47,343 bases of DNA from an uncultured Pelagibacteraceae bacterium. GTDB taxonomy: Bacteria; Pseudomonadota; Alphaproteobacteria; Pelagibacterales; Pelagibacteraceae. Location of the stretch: assembly GCA_902596355.1 (NCBI GenBank), contig CACJTS010000009.1, forward strand, positions 1-47,343, written 5' to 3'. Below, piece by piece: positions 17,433-26,578 of the stretch (the first letter of the stretch is position 1; every line of letters begins with the position of its first letter). The notes under the pieces are model-generated. The model was not told the origin of the DNA. It was given only the letters and a program-made list of their open reading frames with translations, and did not search any database. The translations under genes and the position numbers were made by a program.

Positions 17433-18536
17433 ATGGATGATGTTGTAGTAATTGGTGGTGGAATAATTGGGACAGCAACAGCTTATTTTTTGTCCAAAGA
17501 AGGCAGAAAAGTAAAAGTTATTGAAAGGGATCCTACTTATAAAACCGCTTCATTTCCATTATCTTTAGGTGGTTTTAGAAGACAATTTTTCCAAAAAGAA
17601 AATATTTTGTTAGGAAAGTTTGCAAGAGAGTTTATTTTTCAAATACCAGAACTATTAAAAACAGAAACAAATCCTAATCCTACAGCTAGCATGGTAACCA
17701 ATGGATATCTTTTAATGTTTGGTCCTGAACATGCTGAAGAACAATATAGAGCATTAGAAAATCACAAAGAATGTGATGCTGGAACAAAAAATATAAAAGG
17801 ATCAGAATTATCAAACGTTTTTCCTTATGTTAATAGTGAAGGAATTGAAACAGCAACTTACACAGATAATCAAAGTGAAGGATGGATTGATCCATTTATG
17901 TTTCATAGCGCTCTGAAGAGCAAAGCAATAGAGCTTGGAGCTGAATTTATTCAAGGTGAAGTAAAAAGTATTTCCGAAATAAATGCTAAAACAATTGTTT
18001 CTGCTGCTGGTTGCTGGACAAAAGAATTATTAAAGGATATTCCAGTTGTTCCACAAAAGCATACTGTTTTTAGAGTTAAATGCCCAACATATATAAAAGA
18101 TATGCCTTTAAGCGGAGATTTAACAACAGGTGTGTATTGGAGACCAGAGGGAGGGGAATATTTAGCTGGTTCGCCTATTTCTGTATTCGATGCAGAAGAT
18201 CTAGAGCCAGCTTGGAATGATTTTGAAGAATTAGTTTGGCCAGCTCTAGCTAAAAGAATACCTGCCTTTGAAGAATTAAAGTTAACTGGTGGATGGGCAG
18301 GTTATTACGACTGTAATAAATTAGATAATAATGCAGTAGTTGGTAAACATCCAAAATATGATAATGTTTACATGGCTTCTGGATTCACTGGGCGAGGGCT
18401 GATGCAAGCACCAGGTATTGGAAGAGCGTTGTCTGAGTTAATTACAACAGGTTCTTATCAAACTATAGACATCAGTGATTTTGCAGTTGAAAGAGTTCTA
18501 GGAAAAACTGCACGACCTGAACCTTACGTTCTATAA
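17433..18536 (+). CDS. FAD-dependent oxidoreductase of the DAO family (sarcosine/glycine oxidase-like)
   Basis: A 367-residue soluble flavoprotein of the D-amino-acid-oxidase fold. The FAD loop GGGIIGTATAYFLS is at residues 8-21 with the acidic VIERD at the end of the next strand, and the C-terminal GFTGRGLMQAPGIGRALSELI closes the flavin site. SLGGFRRQF near residue 44 resembles FOXRED1-like and dimethylglycine/sarcosine dehydrogenase-like proteins. It probably oxidises a secondary or N-methylated amino acid; the substrate cannot be read from the sequence. A sarcosine-type activity would connect it with the creatinase gene at 31624, but the two are 13 kb apart. Confidence 0.82.
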   Translation: MDDVVVIGGGIIGTATAYFLSKEGRKVKVIERDPTYKTASFPLSLGGFRRQFFQKENILLGKFAREFIFQIPELLKTETNPNPTASMVTNGYLLMFGPEHAEEQYRALENHKECDAGTKNIKGSELSNVFPYVNSEGIETATYTDNQSEGWIDPFMFHSALKSKAIELGAEFIQGEVKSISEINAKTIVSAAGCWTKELLKDIPVVPQKHTVFRVKCPTYIKDMPLSGDLTTGVYWRPEGGEYLAGSPISVFDAEDLEPAWNDFEELVWPALAKRIPAFEELKLTGGWAGYYDCNKLDNNAVVGKHPKYDNVYMASGFTGRGLMQAPGIGRALSELITTGSYQTIDISDFAVERVLGKTARPEPYVL

Positions 18537-18579
18537 AAAACTTTATTTGTTTTTATAAAAAATTTATATTCATAAGTAT

Positions 18580-19107
18580 ATGGATGAAAATAATTTTATA
18601 AAAAAAATAGTTGAACTAATAAAATTTGGTGATTTTAATCGAGCCCTAGAACAATTAAATAAAGTTAAAAACGAAGATTCTAATATTTATTTTTTAAGAG
18701 GATCAATATATTTAAATTTAAAAAAAATTGATTTAGCAGAAGAAAATTTAAAATTAGCTGCTAAATTAAATAACAAAAATCCTTCTATATTCCATAATCT
18801 TGCAGTTTTGTATGTTTCAAAAGGTGATAAAGAATCAGCAAAATCAAACTACTTAAAAGCTATTGATATAAATAACAATCTTATCTCATTATGTGAGCTA
18901 GCAAGTTTATATGTTGAGGAAAAAAATTATAATGATGCTCAAAAATATTTTGAAATTGCACTTAAGAATAATCCAGATCATAAAAAAGCAAATTTGGGAT
19001 TGGGCAATCTATATATGATTAAAAATGATTATAATAATAGTTTTAAGTATACTTATAAGGGTACTGGATTAATTAGATTTGGCAATACTGATATTAAGAT
19101 AATTTGA
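18580..19107 (+). CDS. TPR-repeat protein
   Basis: A 175-residue cytoplasmic protein built of about four TPR units, with repeats of the type YFLRGSIYLNLKKIDLAEE, SIFHNLAVLYVSKGDKESA, SLCELASLYVEEKNYNDA and KANLGLGNLYMIKNDYNNS. No signal peptide or catalytic motif is seen. The stop overlaps the start of a 2-oxoglutarate oxygenase gene (TGATG), so the two are made together. TPR proteins fused to or paired with prolyl-4-hydroxylase-like enzymes are common, which suggests that the repeats present a substrate to the oxygenase; this is inference. Confidence 0.82.
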   Translation: MDENNFIKKIVELIKFGDFNRALEQLNKVKNEDSNIYFLRGSIYLNLKKIDLAEENLKLAAKLNNKNPSIFHNLAVLYVSKGDKESAKSNYLKAIDINNNLISLCELASLYVEEKNYNDAQKYFEIALKNNPDHKKANLGLGNLYMIKNDYNNSFKYTYKGTGLIRFGNTDIKII

Positions 19108-19706
19108 TGAAAAGAGAAAAGATAATTTCCGAAAATGAAAATTTTATTGGCTGTTGGAAAATCGAAAATTCAAAATTGTTTGATCAAATAATTAATTTTT
19201 TTGAAAAAAACCCTGCACTTCAAAACAAAGGTTATGTTTCAGATCGTGTTGATGATCAAATAAAAAAAACAACAGATATAACTATCGATCCTATAGACCT
19301 TAAAAAAAAAGAATATGATATATTTAATTATTATTTTGAAGAATTATTCAAATGTTTTAAAGATTATAAAAAACAGTGGCCATTTCTTGATAATACAATA
19401 AAAACTCTTGATATTCCAAGTTTTAATGTTCAAAGATATAATCCGGGTGATCATTTTTCTCATGTTCATTGTGAGAGAGACGATGCAAAAAATATGCATC
19501 GAGTTTTTGCATGGATGACATATTTAAATGATATTAAAGCAGAAAACGGAACTACTAATTTTACCCATTATAATATTCAAATTCAACCTGAACAAGGCAA
19601 AACATTGATATGGCCAGCTGAATGGACCCACGCACACTCTGGTGAGATTTTAAAATTAGAAACAAAATATATTATAACTGGATGGATGTGCTTTCCATTA
19701 AACTAG
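19107..19706 (+). CDS. 2-oxoglutarate/Fe(II) oxygenase, prolyl-4-hydroxylase-like
   Basis: A 199-residue protein with the double-stranded beta-helix dioxygenase signature. The proximal metal pair is His121 and Glu123 in HVHCERD, the distal His is His175 or His177 in WTHAHSG, and Lys187 in TKYIITGW is the expected 2-oxoglutarate carboxylate ligand. Glu instead of Asp in the facial triad is less usual but tolerated in some members. FNVQRYNPGDHFSHV and LIWPAEWTH match the family (2OG-FeII_6-like). The ATG at 19107 overlaps the TPR stop; a TTG one codon upstream is less likely. It ends convergent with selO four bases away. Confidence 0.78.
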   Translation: MKREKIISENENFIGCWKIENSKLFDQIINFFEKNPALQNKGYVSDRVDDQIKKTTDITIDPIDLKKKEYDIFNYYFEELFKCFKDYKKQWPFLDNTIKTLDIPSFNVQRYNPGDHFSHVHCERDDAKNMHRVFAWMTYLNDIKAENGTTNFTHYNIQIQPEQGKTLIWPAEWTHAHSGEILKLETKYIITGWMCFPLN

Positions 19707-19710
19707 CATT

Positions 19711-21156
19711 TTAAGTTCCACAAAAAGTTTGATATTTTACATTGCTTAATGGAGAAGGTGTTTGATATTCTTCAATATTATTCTGATTATCATAAGGATT
19801 TTTTAAAATAGCTAATAACTTTTTCATTTTATTTAAACTTCCTTTGTCTGCCCCAGATAATGCTTCCTCTACTTTATGATTTCTAGGAATTACAATTGGA
19901 TTATTTAATTTCATAAGTTTAATTTGTTTTTCCTTAGTTGAATTATTTAACTCAGATCTTTTTTTCCATTCATTTTTCCAATTAATAAAATCATTATTTT
20001 TGTAAATTTCATCAGAATTGATATCCATCAAATTACAAAAAGTATTTGTATAATCAGCTTTATTTTTTTCCATCCAATTAAACAAATCATTAATTATTTT
20101 TTTATCATTTTTATGCTCACCAAATAGACCAAGCTTATCTCTCATCATATTTAACCACTTATCTTCATAAATATTTTGGAAATTATCTATTAAATCTGTT
20201 GCTAATTTAATTGCAGTATTTTCATTTTTGTCAATTAGAGGGATTAAACATTCTGCAAATCTTGCTAAATTCCACTTTGTAATTGGTGGTTGATTAGAAA
20301 AGGCATATCTTCCAAATTTATCGATTGAGCTAAATACGGTTTTTGGATCATAATGATCCATAAATGCACAAGGACCATAATCAATAGTTTCACCTGAAAT
20401 TGCCATATTATCAGTATTCATAACTCCATGAATAAATCCAACACGCATCCAATTTATTACTAGCTGACATTGTCTTTCCATTACTAAATTTAATAAATCT
20501 AAAGCCTTTGATTTTGATGATTTAATTTCAGGATAATGTCTATTTATTGTGTAGTCTACCAATGTAGTTAAATTATCAATATTTTGAGTTGCAGCGATAT
20601 ATTGAAATGTTCCAACTCGAAGATGACTTGATGCAACTCTTGTTAATATAGCGCCTTGCAAAAGATTTTCTCTTACAATTTTTTCTCCAGTTTTAACTAC
20701 AGCAAGACTTCTTGTAGTTGGAATATTTAATGAATTTATTGCTTCACTGATAATATATTCTCTAAGCATAGGTCCTAGTGCTGCTCTTCCATCACCACCT
20801 CTAGAAAAAGAAGTTCTTCCTGAACCTTTAAATTGAATATCAAAACGATTGTCATTGTTAACTAAATGCTCACCCAATAAAACTGCTCTACCATCTCCTA
20901 ACATAGTAAAGTGTCCAAATTGATGACCTGCATATGCTTGCGCAATAGTATTGGTTTCTTCCGGTATGGAGTTTCCAGAAAATATTTCTGCTAATTTTTT
21001 TTTGTCTGTTTTTGAAAAATCTAATTTTAAAGTAGAAGCTAGTTCCTCATTTAAAATTACTAATTCAGGATCATGAACAGGAGTTGGTTTAATACTTTCT
21101 TTAAAAGTATTTGATAACTTTGAATATGTATTATCAAAATGCCAACCAATGGTCAT
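19711..21156 (-). CDS. selO: Protein adenylyltransferase SelO (YdiU family)
   Basis: A pseudokinase-fold enzyme that transfers AMP from ATP to Ser, Thr or Tyr of target proteins. The 481-residue length is typical. Key motifs are AYAGHQFGHFTMLGDGRAVLLGE, FKGSGRTSFSRGGDGRAALGPMLREY (in parts: FKGSGRTSFSRGGDGR and GPMLREYI), and the metal site NTDNMAISGETIDYGPCAF. The protein ends FCGT: the Cys is third from the end, where eukaryotic SelO carries selenocysteine. The gene follows fdsA by five bases on the same strand, so it may be co-expressed with the formate dehydrogenase, although SelO is usually tied to redox stress. Confidence 0.93.
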   Translation of the reverse strand: MTIGWHFDNTYSKLSNTFKESIKPTPVHDPELVILNEELASTLKLDFSKTDKKKLAEIFSGNSIPEETNTIAQAYAGHQFGHFTMLGDGRAVLLGEHLVNNDNRFDIQFKGSGRTSFSRGGDGRAALGPMLREYIISEAINSLNIPTTRSLAVVKTGEKIVRENLLQGAILTRVASSHLRVGTFQYIAATQNIDNLTTLVDYTINRHYPEIKSSKSKALDLLNLVMERQCQLVINWMRVGFIHGVMNTDNMAISGETIDYGPCAFMDHYDPKTVFSSIDKFGRYAFSNQPPITKWNLARFAECLIPLIDKNENTAIKLATDLIDNFQNIYEDKWLNMMRDKLGLFGEHKNDKKIINDLFNWMEKNKADYTNTFCNLMDINSDEIYKNNDFINWKNEWKKRSELNNSTKEKQIKLMKLNNPIVIPRNHKVEEALSGADKGSLNKMKKLLAILKNPYDNQNNIEEYQTPSPLSNVKYQTFCGT

Positions 21157-21161
21157 TTTAA

Positions 21162-23930
21162 TTAACTAACTTCAGCTTGATTTTCTTTTGGTTTAACTTC
21201 TGTTTTAAATTGATTAGAGATTTTTTGTACTTCAACAGAAGATACTTTGTATTCTGCACACATTGTTTCTTCATCTTTACCATGACCTGTAACCATATTA
21301 ACCATATGCTCTGGGAAATGGAATGTAGTAAACACTATTCCTTCTTTAACTTTATCTGTTACTTCTACTTTAAGAGCAACTTCACCTCTACCTGAATAAA
21401 GTCTTCCAATATCACCAGTATTTAGATCTCTGTACTCAGCATCTTTAGGATGAATTAATAAAACATCTTCATCAACAATATTTATATTTTTTGTTCTTCT
21501 AGTCATTGTCGCAGCGTTGTAATGTTGCAAAACTCTACTTGTTGTTAAAATTAGAGGATAATCTTTTTTATTAGCTTCAATTTCTGATGATTCTTTCCAA
21601 TCAAAGTTTTTAAGTCTGCCTTTACCTAATTTAAAAGTTTCAGTATGTAAAATTTTAGTATCAGTTCCATCTTCTTGAACTGGCCATTGTAATCCAAATT
21701 TGCCAAGTCTCTCTCTAGTAACTCCCTTAAAGAAAGGAACGATATCAGAAATCTCTTCTAGAACTTGATCAGCATCATAAGTTGGTTGGTCAAAACCCAA
21801 TTTTTGCATCATTTCAGTCACAATTAATCCATCAGGTTTAGTGCCTGGTAAAGGAGGCACAGCTCTGTTTACTCTTTGAATTCTTCTCTCAGTATTTGTA
21901 AAAGTTCCATCCTTTTCTAAGAAAGTTGTACCTGGAAGAACAACAGTCGCTAATTTTGCCGTTTCACTCATAAATATTTCTTGAACAACCAAAAGTTCTA
22001 AAGAGTTCATTGCCTCAATAACATGAGCGCTATTAGGGTCAGTTTGAACTATATCTTCACCAATAATCCATAAACCTTTCAGTTCTTTATCTATTGCAGC
22101 TTCAAACATTTGAGGAATTTTTAGTCCTGGTTTAGTCGGATGTGTTACTCCATATTTTTCGGTATAAAATTCTTGATGTTTTTCATCAGCTACAGGAAAA
22201 TATCCAGCACCTTGGTGTGGTTGACATCCCATATCTGCTGCACCTTGAACATTGTTTTGGCCTCTTAAAGGATTAACCCCAACACCTTTTCTTCCAATAT
22301 TTCCAGTAATCATTGCTAGATCTGCAATTAGCATTACTGTTTTTGAACCTTGTTCGTGTTCAGTAACTCCTAATCCATGAAATTCCATAGAATTTCTAGC
22401 AGTTGCATATGCAATTGCAGCTTCTTTAACTAATTGTTTATCTACTCCAGCTACTTTTGCTAGTTGATCTACATCTTGTCTTTCAATCTCTTTTAAGAAA
22501 TTATCAAAACCTTCAGTTCTATCTCTAACAAAATCTGCATTATAAAGTTTTGATTTTATAATAAAATGTAACATCATATTTAGAACTGCAACGTTAGTTC
22601 CAGGTCTTAGTTTAATGTGATAATCAGCAAGTTTCGCAAGTTCGGTTGTTACTGGATCTAGAACAATTAGTTTTTTACCTTTCATTACTTGCTGTTTTAT
22701 TTTAGCACCTGTTACAGGATGTGCATTAGTTGGATTAGCTCCAATGACTAAAAATAAATCTGCATGATAAATATCTTCTGTAGAGTTAGTCGCTGCTCCT
22801 GTTCCAAAAGTTTGTTGCATTCCCCAAGCTGTTGGTGAATGACAAATTCTTGCACAACAGTCTACACTGTTAGTTCCCACAGCAGCTCTAATCATTTTTT
22901 GAAAAACATAATTTTCTTCATTTGTACATCTTGCAGAAGAAATTCCAGCAAAGGCATCTGGACCATTTTCTTTTGTAATTCTATTCATTTCCTTTTTGAT
23001 AAAATCGTAGGCTTCAGTCCAAGAAGCTTCCTCAAATTTTCCATTTCTTTTAATTAAAGGTGTTTTTAATCTGTCTGGATGATCATAAAAACTAAACGCA
23101 TATCTTCCTTTAATACACGTATGTCCAGCGTTAACTTCTGTTTGCTTAGGCGTATCAATAGCTACAACTTTATCATCTTTAATTGAAGCCTCTAAATTAC
23201 AACCAACACCGCAGTATGAACAAGTTGTTCTAACTTTTTTATCTACTGCAGCAGACTTTGATTGAAAAACATCCGAGATAGCATCTGTTGGACAAGTGTG
23301 AGCGCAAGCACCACAAGAAACACATGAACTATCTCCAAACATCATGTCGTTATCAGTTGTTATTCTTGATTCAAATCCTCTTCCACTCATTGTTAAAACG
23401 AATGAACCTTGAATTTCATCACACGCTCTGACACATCTTCCGCAATTGATACAATTATCTAAATTCATTCTCATGTAATCATGCGATGTATCTCTTGGAA
23501 TTCCTTTGTGTTGTTTTGGACTGTTATATCTGTGATCAGATACCCCTAAATCATTGGCAACAGTTTGAAGTTCACAATTATTATTTACTTCACAACTATC
23601 ACATTCCATTGGATGATCTGTTAATACTAATTCAACAATATTTTTTCTAAGATCTTTCAAGGATTCATTTGAAGTAAAGATATGTTGATTTTCAGCAACT
23701 GGAGTATGACAAGAAGCAACTACTCTTGTTGGACCATCTTTTTCTAAAGCAACTTCAACCGAACACACTCTACAAGCTCCATAAGGTGCTAAATTTGGAT
23801 CATCACATAATGTTGGAACTTTTTTTTCACCTACGTAGCTTTTTACAAATTTTAAAATAGACGAGTGATTTGGACCGATTTCGTACGGTTTTCCGTCAAT
23901 ATAAGCAATTTTTCTTTTCTCTGAACTCAT
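21162..23930 (-). CDS. fdsA: NAD-dependent formate dehydrogenase, molybdenum catalytic subunit (FdsA-like)
   Basis: A 922-residue Mo-bis-MGD enzyme that oxidises formate to CO2. Domains in order: N-terminal 2Fe-2S (Cys42, Cys53, Cys56, Cys74), the His/Cys site HPMECDSCEVNNNC at 106-119, two 4Fe-4S motifs at 160-170 and 203-213, a further 4Fe-4S at Cys237/240/244/272, then the Mo domain. The Mo ligand is Cys363 in CCARICHSP with His364, so this is the Cys and not the Sec type. The N-terminus resembles NuoG, as in soluble Fds complexes. Start and stop overlap with fdsB (TAATG). MobA, MoeA and FdhD for its cofactor are encoded nearby. Confidence 0.95.
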   Translation of the reverse strand: MSSEKRKIAYIDGKPYEIGPNHSSILKFVKSYVGEKKVPTLCDDPNLAPYGACRVCSVEVALEKDGPTRVVASCHTPVAENQHIFTSNESLKDLRKNIVELVLTDHPMECDSCEVNNNCELQTVANDLGVSDHRYNSPKQHKGIPRDTSHDYMRMNLDNCINCGRCVRACDEIQGSFVLTMSGRGFESRITTDNDMMFGDSSCVSCGACAHTCPTDAISDVFQSKSAAVDKKVRTTCSYCGVGCNLEASIKDDKVVAIDTPKQTEVNAGHTCIKGRYAFSFYDHPDRLKTPLIKRNGKFEEASWTEAYDFIKKEMNRITKENGPDAFAGISSARCTNEENYVFQKMIRAAVGTNSVDCCARICHSPTAWGMQQTFGTGAATNSTEDIYHADLFLVIGANPTNAHPVTGAKIKQQVMKGKKLIVLDPVTTELAKLADYHIKLRPGTNVAVLNMMLHFIIKSKLYNADFVRDRTEGFDNFLKEIERQDVDQLAKVAGVDKQLVKEAAIAYATARNSMEFHGLGVTEHEQGSKTVMLIADLAMITGNIGRKGVGVNPLRGQNNVQGAADMGCQPHQGAGYFPVADEKHQEFYTEKYGVTHPTKPGLKIPQMFEAAIDKELKGLWIIGEDIVQTDPNSAHVIEAMNSLELLVVQEIFMSETAKLATVVLPGTTFLEKDGTFTNTERRIQRVNRAVPPLPGTKPDGLIVTEMMQKLGFDQPTYDADQVLEEISDIVPFFKGVTRERLGKFGLQWPVQEDGTDTKILHTETFKLGKGRLKNFDWKESSEIEANKKDYPLILTTSRVLQHYNAATMTRRTKNINIVDEDVLLIHPKDAEYRDLNTGDIGRLYSGRGEVALKVEVTDKVKEGIVFTTFHFPEHMVNMVTGHGKDEETMCAEYKVSSVEVQKISNQFKTEVKPKENQAEVS

Positions 23931-25585
23931 TAATTATCTTTAACCATATCATTTTTCATTTCATCCCCAAAGTATTTTAGGATGTTTTGAATAGGAGTGG
24001 GAATAGCTCCACATAAAGCACACAAACAACCTTTTTTCATTGTAACAAGCAATTCTTCAAGCAATTTCAAAGGTATTTTTGCAGTTTTCTTTTTAGCTTG
24101 ATCAAACATTTCTTTACCTCTGTAAGATCCAAGTCTTCCAGGGAAACATTTTCCACATGATTCTTCTGCAGAAAATTCAAATAGATGATGAATGTATTCA
24201 GCCATAGAAAAATCTTTAGGAATACTCACCACACTAGCATGACCCAACATGAAACCTTTTGCAGTAAACTCCTGAAAATCTAAATTCAGATTTTCTATTT
24301 CACTTAATGGAACCACACCACCAAGTGGCCCACCAATTTGAAAAGCTTTTAATGGTTCTTTGTATCCTCCACCAATTTCATTAAATATTTTTTTCATCGG
24401 CGTTCCCATATCAATTTCATAAACACCTGGGTTGTTAAAGAAACTATCCAAACAAACCAATTTAGTGCCTGCAGATTTTTTATTTCCTATAGATGAAAAT
24501 TTTTCAGAACCATTTATTAAAATTCCTGTAGCAGCTGCTAAAGTTTCAACATTGTTAACAACAGTTGGTTTTTTATATAATCCTTCTGTAACAGGAAAAG
24601 GCGGTCTAACATCAACTTCTGCTCTTCTTCCTTCAATAGATGCAATCAAAGCTGTTTCTTCTCCACAAATGTATGCACCTTGTCCGATACAAATTCCAAG
24701 ATCGAATGAAAAATCAGTTCCCAAAATATTTTCACCTAGAAGATTTAACTTTTTAAGTTCATTGATACATCCATTGATAGCTTCAATAGATTTTGGATAT
24801 TCTCCACGAATATATAAAACTCCCTCATCGCTTCCAATTACAAATCCACACATTACCATTCCAAAAATAACTTTCAGAGGCTGATCTTCTAATAAATATC
24901 TATCTGAAAAAGCTCCAGAGTCACCTTCATCTGCGTTACAGATTACATACTTTTTTTCTCCTTTAGCTTTACTACAAAAATCCCACTTCATTCCTGTGGG
25001 AAATCCCGCACCACCTCTACCAGTTAAATTAGAATCTAAGAGTGATTTAACAATTTCTTTTTTATCAGTTTTTAAAAATTTATTTAATTGATCTTTAAAT
25101 TGGTCAGTTGATGAAAGTTTATCATCCATTAAGAAACTTGTTGTTGCAAAACTTTTTGAGAAAAATTTCTCTTGTTTAATTTCTTCACCTTTAATTATTT
25201 GGTCAATTTTTTCTATATCCTTCCCAGCATAATTTTCTCCATCATAATGGAATGCATGGTTTTCATAACAATGTCCTAAGCAAAACATTTCTCCAACTTT
25301 ATCGTCACCAAGTTTTTCTTTTAAAGTATCTTTTAACTTCTCTTGTGTGCCAGCACACATACATGCACTTCCATTGCAAACAAAAGCTTTCTTTTCTCTA
25401 TGAGATGGTCGTAAAAATTCATAAAATGATTCAGCTCCATGAAGTGTTGAAACCCCAAGGTTATGTTTTTTAGCAATTTCTTTGATATCTTGCGGTTTAT
25501 CGCTCAATGTATTTTCAGATATTTGCTTAAACAGATTTTCTTTAAGTCCAATTCTACCTGATAGATTACTTATATTTTTTGACAA
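23930..25585 (-). CDS. fdsB: Formate dehydrogenase NADH-reacting subunit, NuoE-NuoF fusion (FdsG-FdsB)
   Basis: A 551-residue protein uniting a thioredoxin-like 2Fe-2S domain and an FMN/NAD domain. The first (about 1-135) has Cys70-x4-Cys75 and Cys102-x3-Cys106. The second has GRGGAGFPTGMKW at 189-201 and CNADEGDSGAFSDR at 216-229 for FMN and NAD. In many bacteria these are separate genes (fdsG, fdsB). The C-terminal 4Fe-4S site reads SCGKCFPGR: the third Cys of the usual CxxCxxC is Gly483, while Cys520, Cys522 and Cys525 crowd the place of the fourth. The start is a TTG, the only usable start codon after an in-frame TAA, directly preceded by two GGGTAAA repeats. Confidence 0.92.
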   Translation of the reverse strand: MSKNISNLSGRIGLKENLFKQISENTLSDKPQDIKEIAKKHNLGVSTLHGAESFYEFLRPSHREKKAFVCNGSACMCAGTQEKLKDTLKEKLGDDKVGEMFCLGHCYENHAFHYDGENYAGKDIEKIDQIIKGEEIKQEKFFSKSFATTSFLMDDKLSSTDQFKDQLNKFLKTDKKEIVKSLLDSNLTGRGGAGFPTGMKWDFCSKAKGEKKYVICNADEGDSGAFSDRYLLEDQPLKVIFGMVMCGFVIGSDEGVLYIRGEYPKSIEAINGCINELKKLNLLGENILGTDFSFDLGICIGQGAYICGEETALIASIEGRRAEVDVRPPFPVTEGLYKKPTVVNNVETLAAATGILINGSEKFSSIGNKKSAGTKLVCLDSFFNNPGVYEIDMGTPMKKIFNEIGGGYKEPLKAFQIGGPLGGVVPLSEIENLNLDFQEFTAKGFMLGHASVVSIPKDFSMAEYIHHLFEFSAEESCGKCFPGRLGSYRGKEMFDQAKKKTAKIPLKLLEELLVTMKKGCLCALCGAIPTPIQNILKYFGDEMKNDMVKDN

Positions 25586-25599
25586 TTTACCCTTTACCC
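25586..25599 (-). repeat. Tandem GGGTAAA heptamer before fdsB
   Basis: Read on the minus strand, two GGGTAAA copies stand head to tail directly upstream of the TTG start of fdsB, in the 26-base gap after fdhD. The AAAGGG four bases before the TTG can serve as a ribosome binding site, which is the simplest explanation. The same heptamer pair occurs before the second formate dehydrogenase gene (27798-27820), so a shared regulatory or leader role is also possible. Confidence 0.5.
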
Positions 25600-25611
25600 T
25601 TTTTTAATAGC

Positions 25612-26454
25612 TCAAGTATTTATTATAATCCTATCTTTATTGCTATAAATATTAAAGCTATCCTCTTTTACAAAACCAACCAATGTCATGTCAAACTTAT
25701 TTGCTAAATCAATAGCAAGACTAGTTGGCGCACCAACACCTATTAAAATCCCAATATTTGCCATAAGCGCTTTTTGTACTAGGTCAAAATTAAGTCTACC
25801 GGAACAAGCTAAAAATTGTGAAGTGTTATCAAGTAAATTTTCTTTTAGAGAATAACCAATAAGTTTATCTAAAGCATTATGACGACCAACATCCTCCTTA
25901 ATGGCAACTATATCTCCTTGAGTAGTAAATAATCCACTTGCATGAATACCTCCAGTTTTTGAAAATTCTGATTGATTTTGACGAAGTTTTTTTGGTGAGC
26001 TCATTAAAACCTCTTTTGATATTTTTGGATTAGATTTTAAAATTTTGTCTTTTTTAATAATTTCTAAAGCATCTAAAGAACTTTTACCACAAACACCACA
26101 AGATGAGTTTGTTAGAAAATTTCTTTTTATTTTGTCGACATCAATGTTATCTGAATTATTAATTGTAACAATAATTTTATTTTTTAGACCGTATTGTTCT
26201 GTAGGTTTACCAGTTAGCTCAATTTTTTCTATATAATCAATTTTTTCAATTATTTTTTCATTAAAAAGAAAACCTCGTACTAAATCTTCATCATCTCCTG
26301 GAGTTCTCATCGTAACTGAAATAGTTTTTTCAACCCAAATTTCCTTGTCTTTATATCTAATTATTATTTCTACAGGTTCCTCTATAGATATATGATCATT
26401 AAAGTTATCTAGATTTTCAGATTTAAATTTAAATACTTTGTATTCAGAATTCAT
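25612..26454 (-). CDS. fdhD: Formate dehydrogenase accessory sulfurtransferase FdhD
   Basis: FdhD passes sulfur from a cysteine desulfurase to the Mo-bis-MGD cofactor, without which formate dehydrogenase is inactive. The 280-residue protein has the RTPGDDEDLVRGFLF motif at 50-64, the active CxxC at Cys119 and Cys122 (SSCGVCGKSS), GGIHASGLF and the cofactor-binding EDVGRHNALDKLIGY. It lies 26 bases upstream of fdsB and is probably the first gene of the fdhD-fdsB-fdsA-selO operon. A strong hairpin terminator separates it from the fdh gene upstream. Confidence 0.94.
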   Translation of the reverse strand: MNSEYKVFKFKSENLDNFNDHISIEEPVEIIIRYKDKEIWVEKTISVTMRTPGDDEDLVRGFLFNEKIIEKIDYIEKIELTGKPTEQYGLKNKIIVTINNSDNIDVDKIKRNFLTNSSCGVCGKSSLDALEIIKKDKILKSNPKISKEVLMSSPKKLRQNQSEFSKTGGIHASGLFTTQGDIVAIKEDVGRHNALDKLIGYSLKENLLDNTSQFLACSGRLNFDLVQKALMANIGILIGVGAPTSLAIDLANKFDMTLVGFVKEDSFNIYSNKDRIIINT

Positions 26455-26533
26455 TCGAGCAGTATATTTTAACTTTAAAAATATGAAAGAATGAAAAAAA
26501 TAAGTTTATGAATTATTGATGTGAATTTTCTTT

Positions 26534-26570
26534 AAAAAAGCGACTTATAAAAGATATAAATCGCTTTTTT
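26534..26570 (-). terminator. Hairpin terminator between fdh and fdhD
   Basis: AAAAAAGCGA at 26534-26543 and TCGCTTTTTT at 26561-26570 form a perfect ten-base-pair stem around a 17-base AT-rich loop. On the minus strand the 3' arm ends in a run of six T, so it should stop the fdh transcript 9 bases after its stop codon. The stem is symmetric enough to work in the other direction too, although no plus-strand gene ends here. It sets the two formate dehydrogenase units apart as separate transcripts. Confidence 0.75.
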
Positions 26571-26578
26571 ATAAGAAT

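Noticed and set aside
19711-21156. SelO as a selenoprotein
   Set aside because: The position third from the C-terminus is encoded as Cys with a normal stop afterwards; there is no in-frame TGA.
21162-23930. fdsA as NuoG of complex I
   Set aside because: The Mo ligand Cys363 in CCARICHSP and the bis-MGD domain, along with fdhD and mobA nearby, identify formate dehydrogenase; NuoG lacks this site.
24432-24884. Plus-strand frame of 150 residues inside fdsB
   Set aside because: It is opposite the conserved FMN-binding domain and shows no recognisable family or ribosome site.
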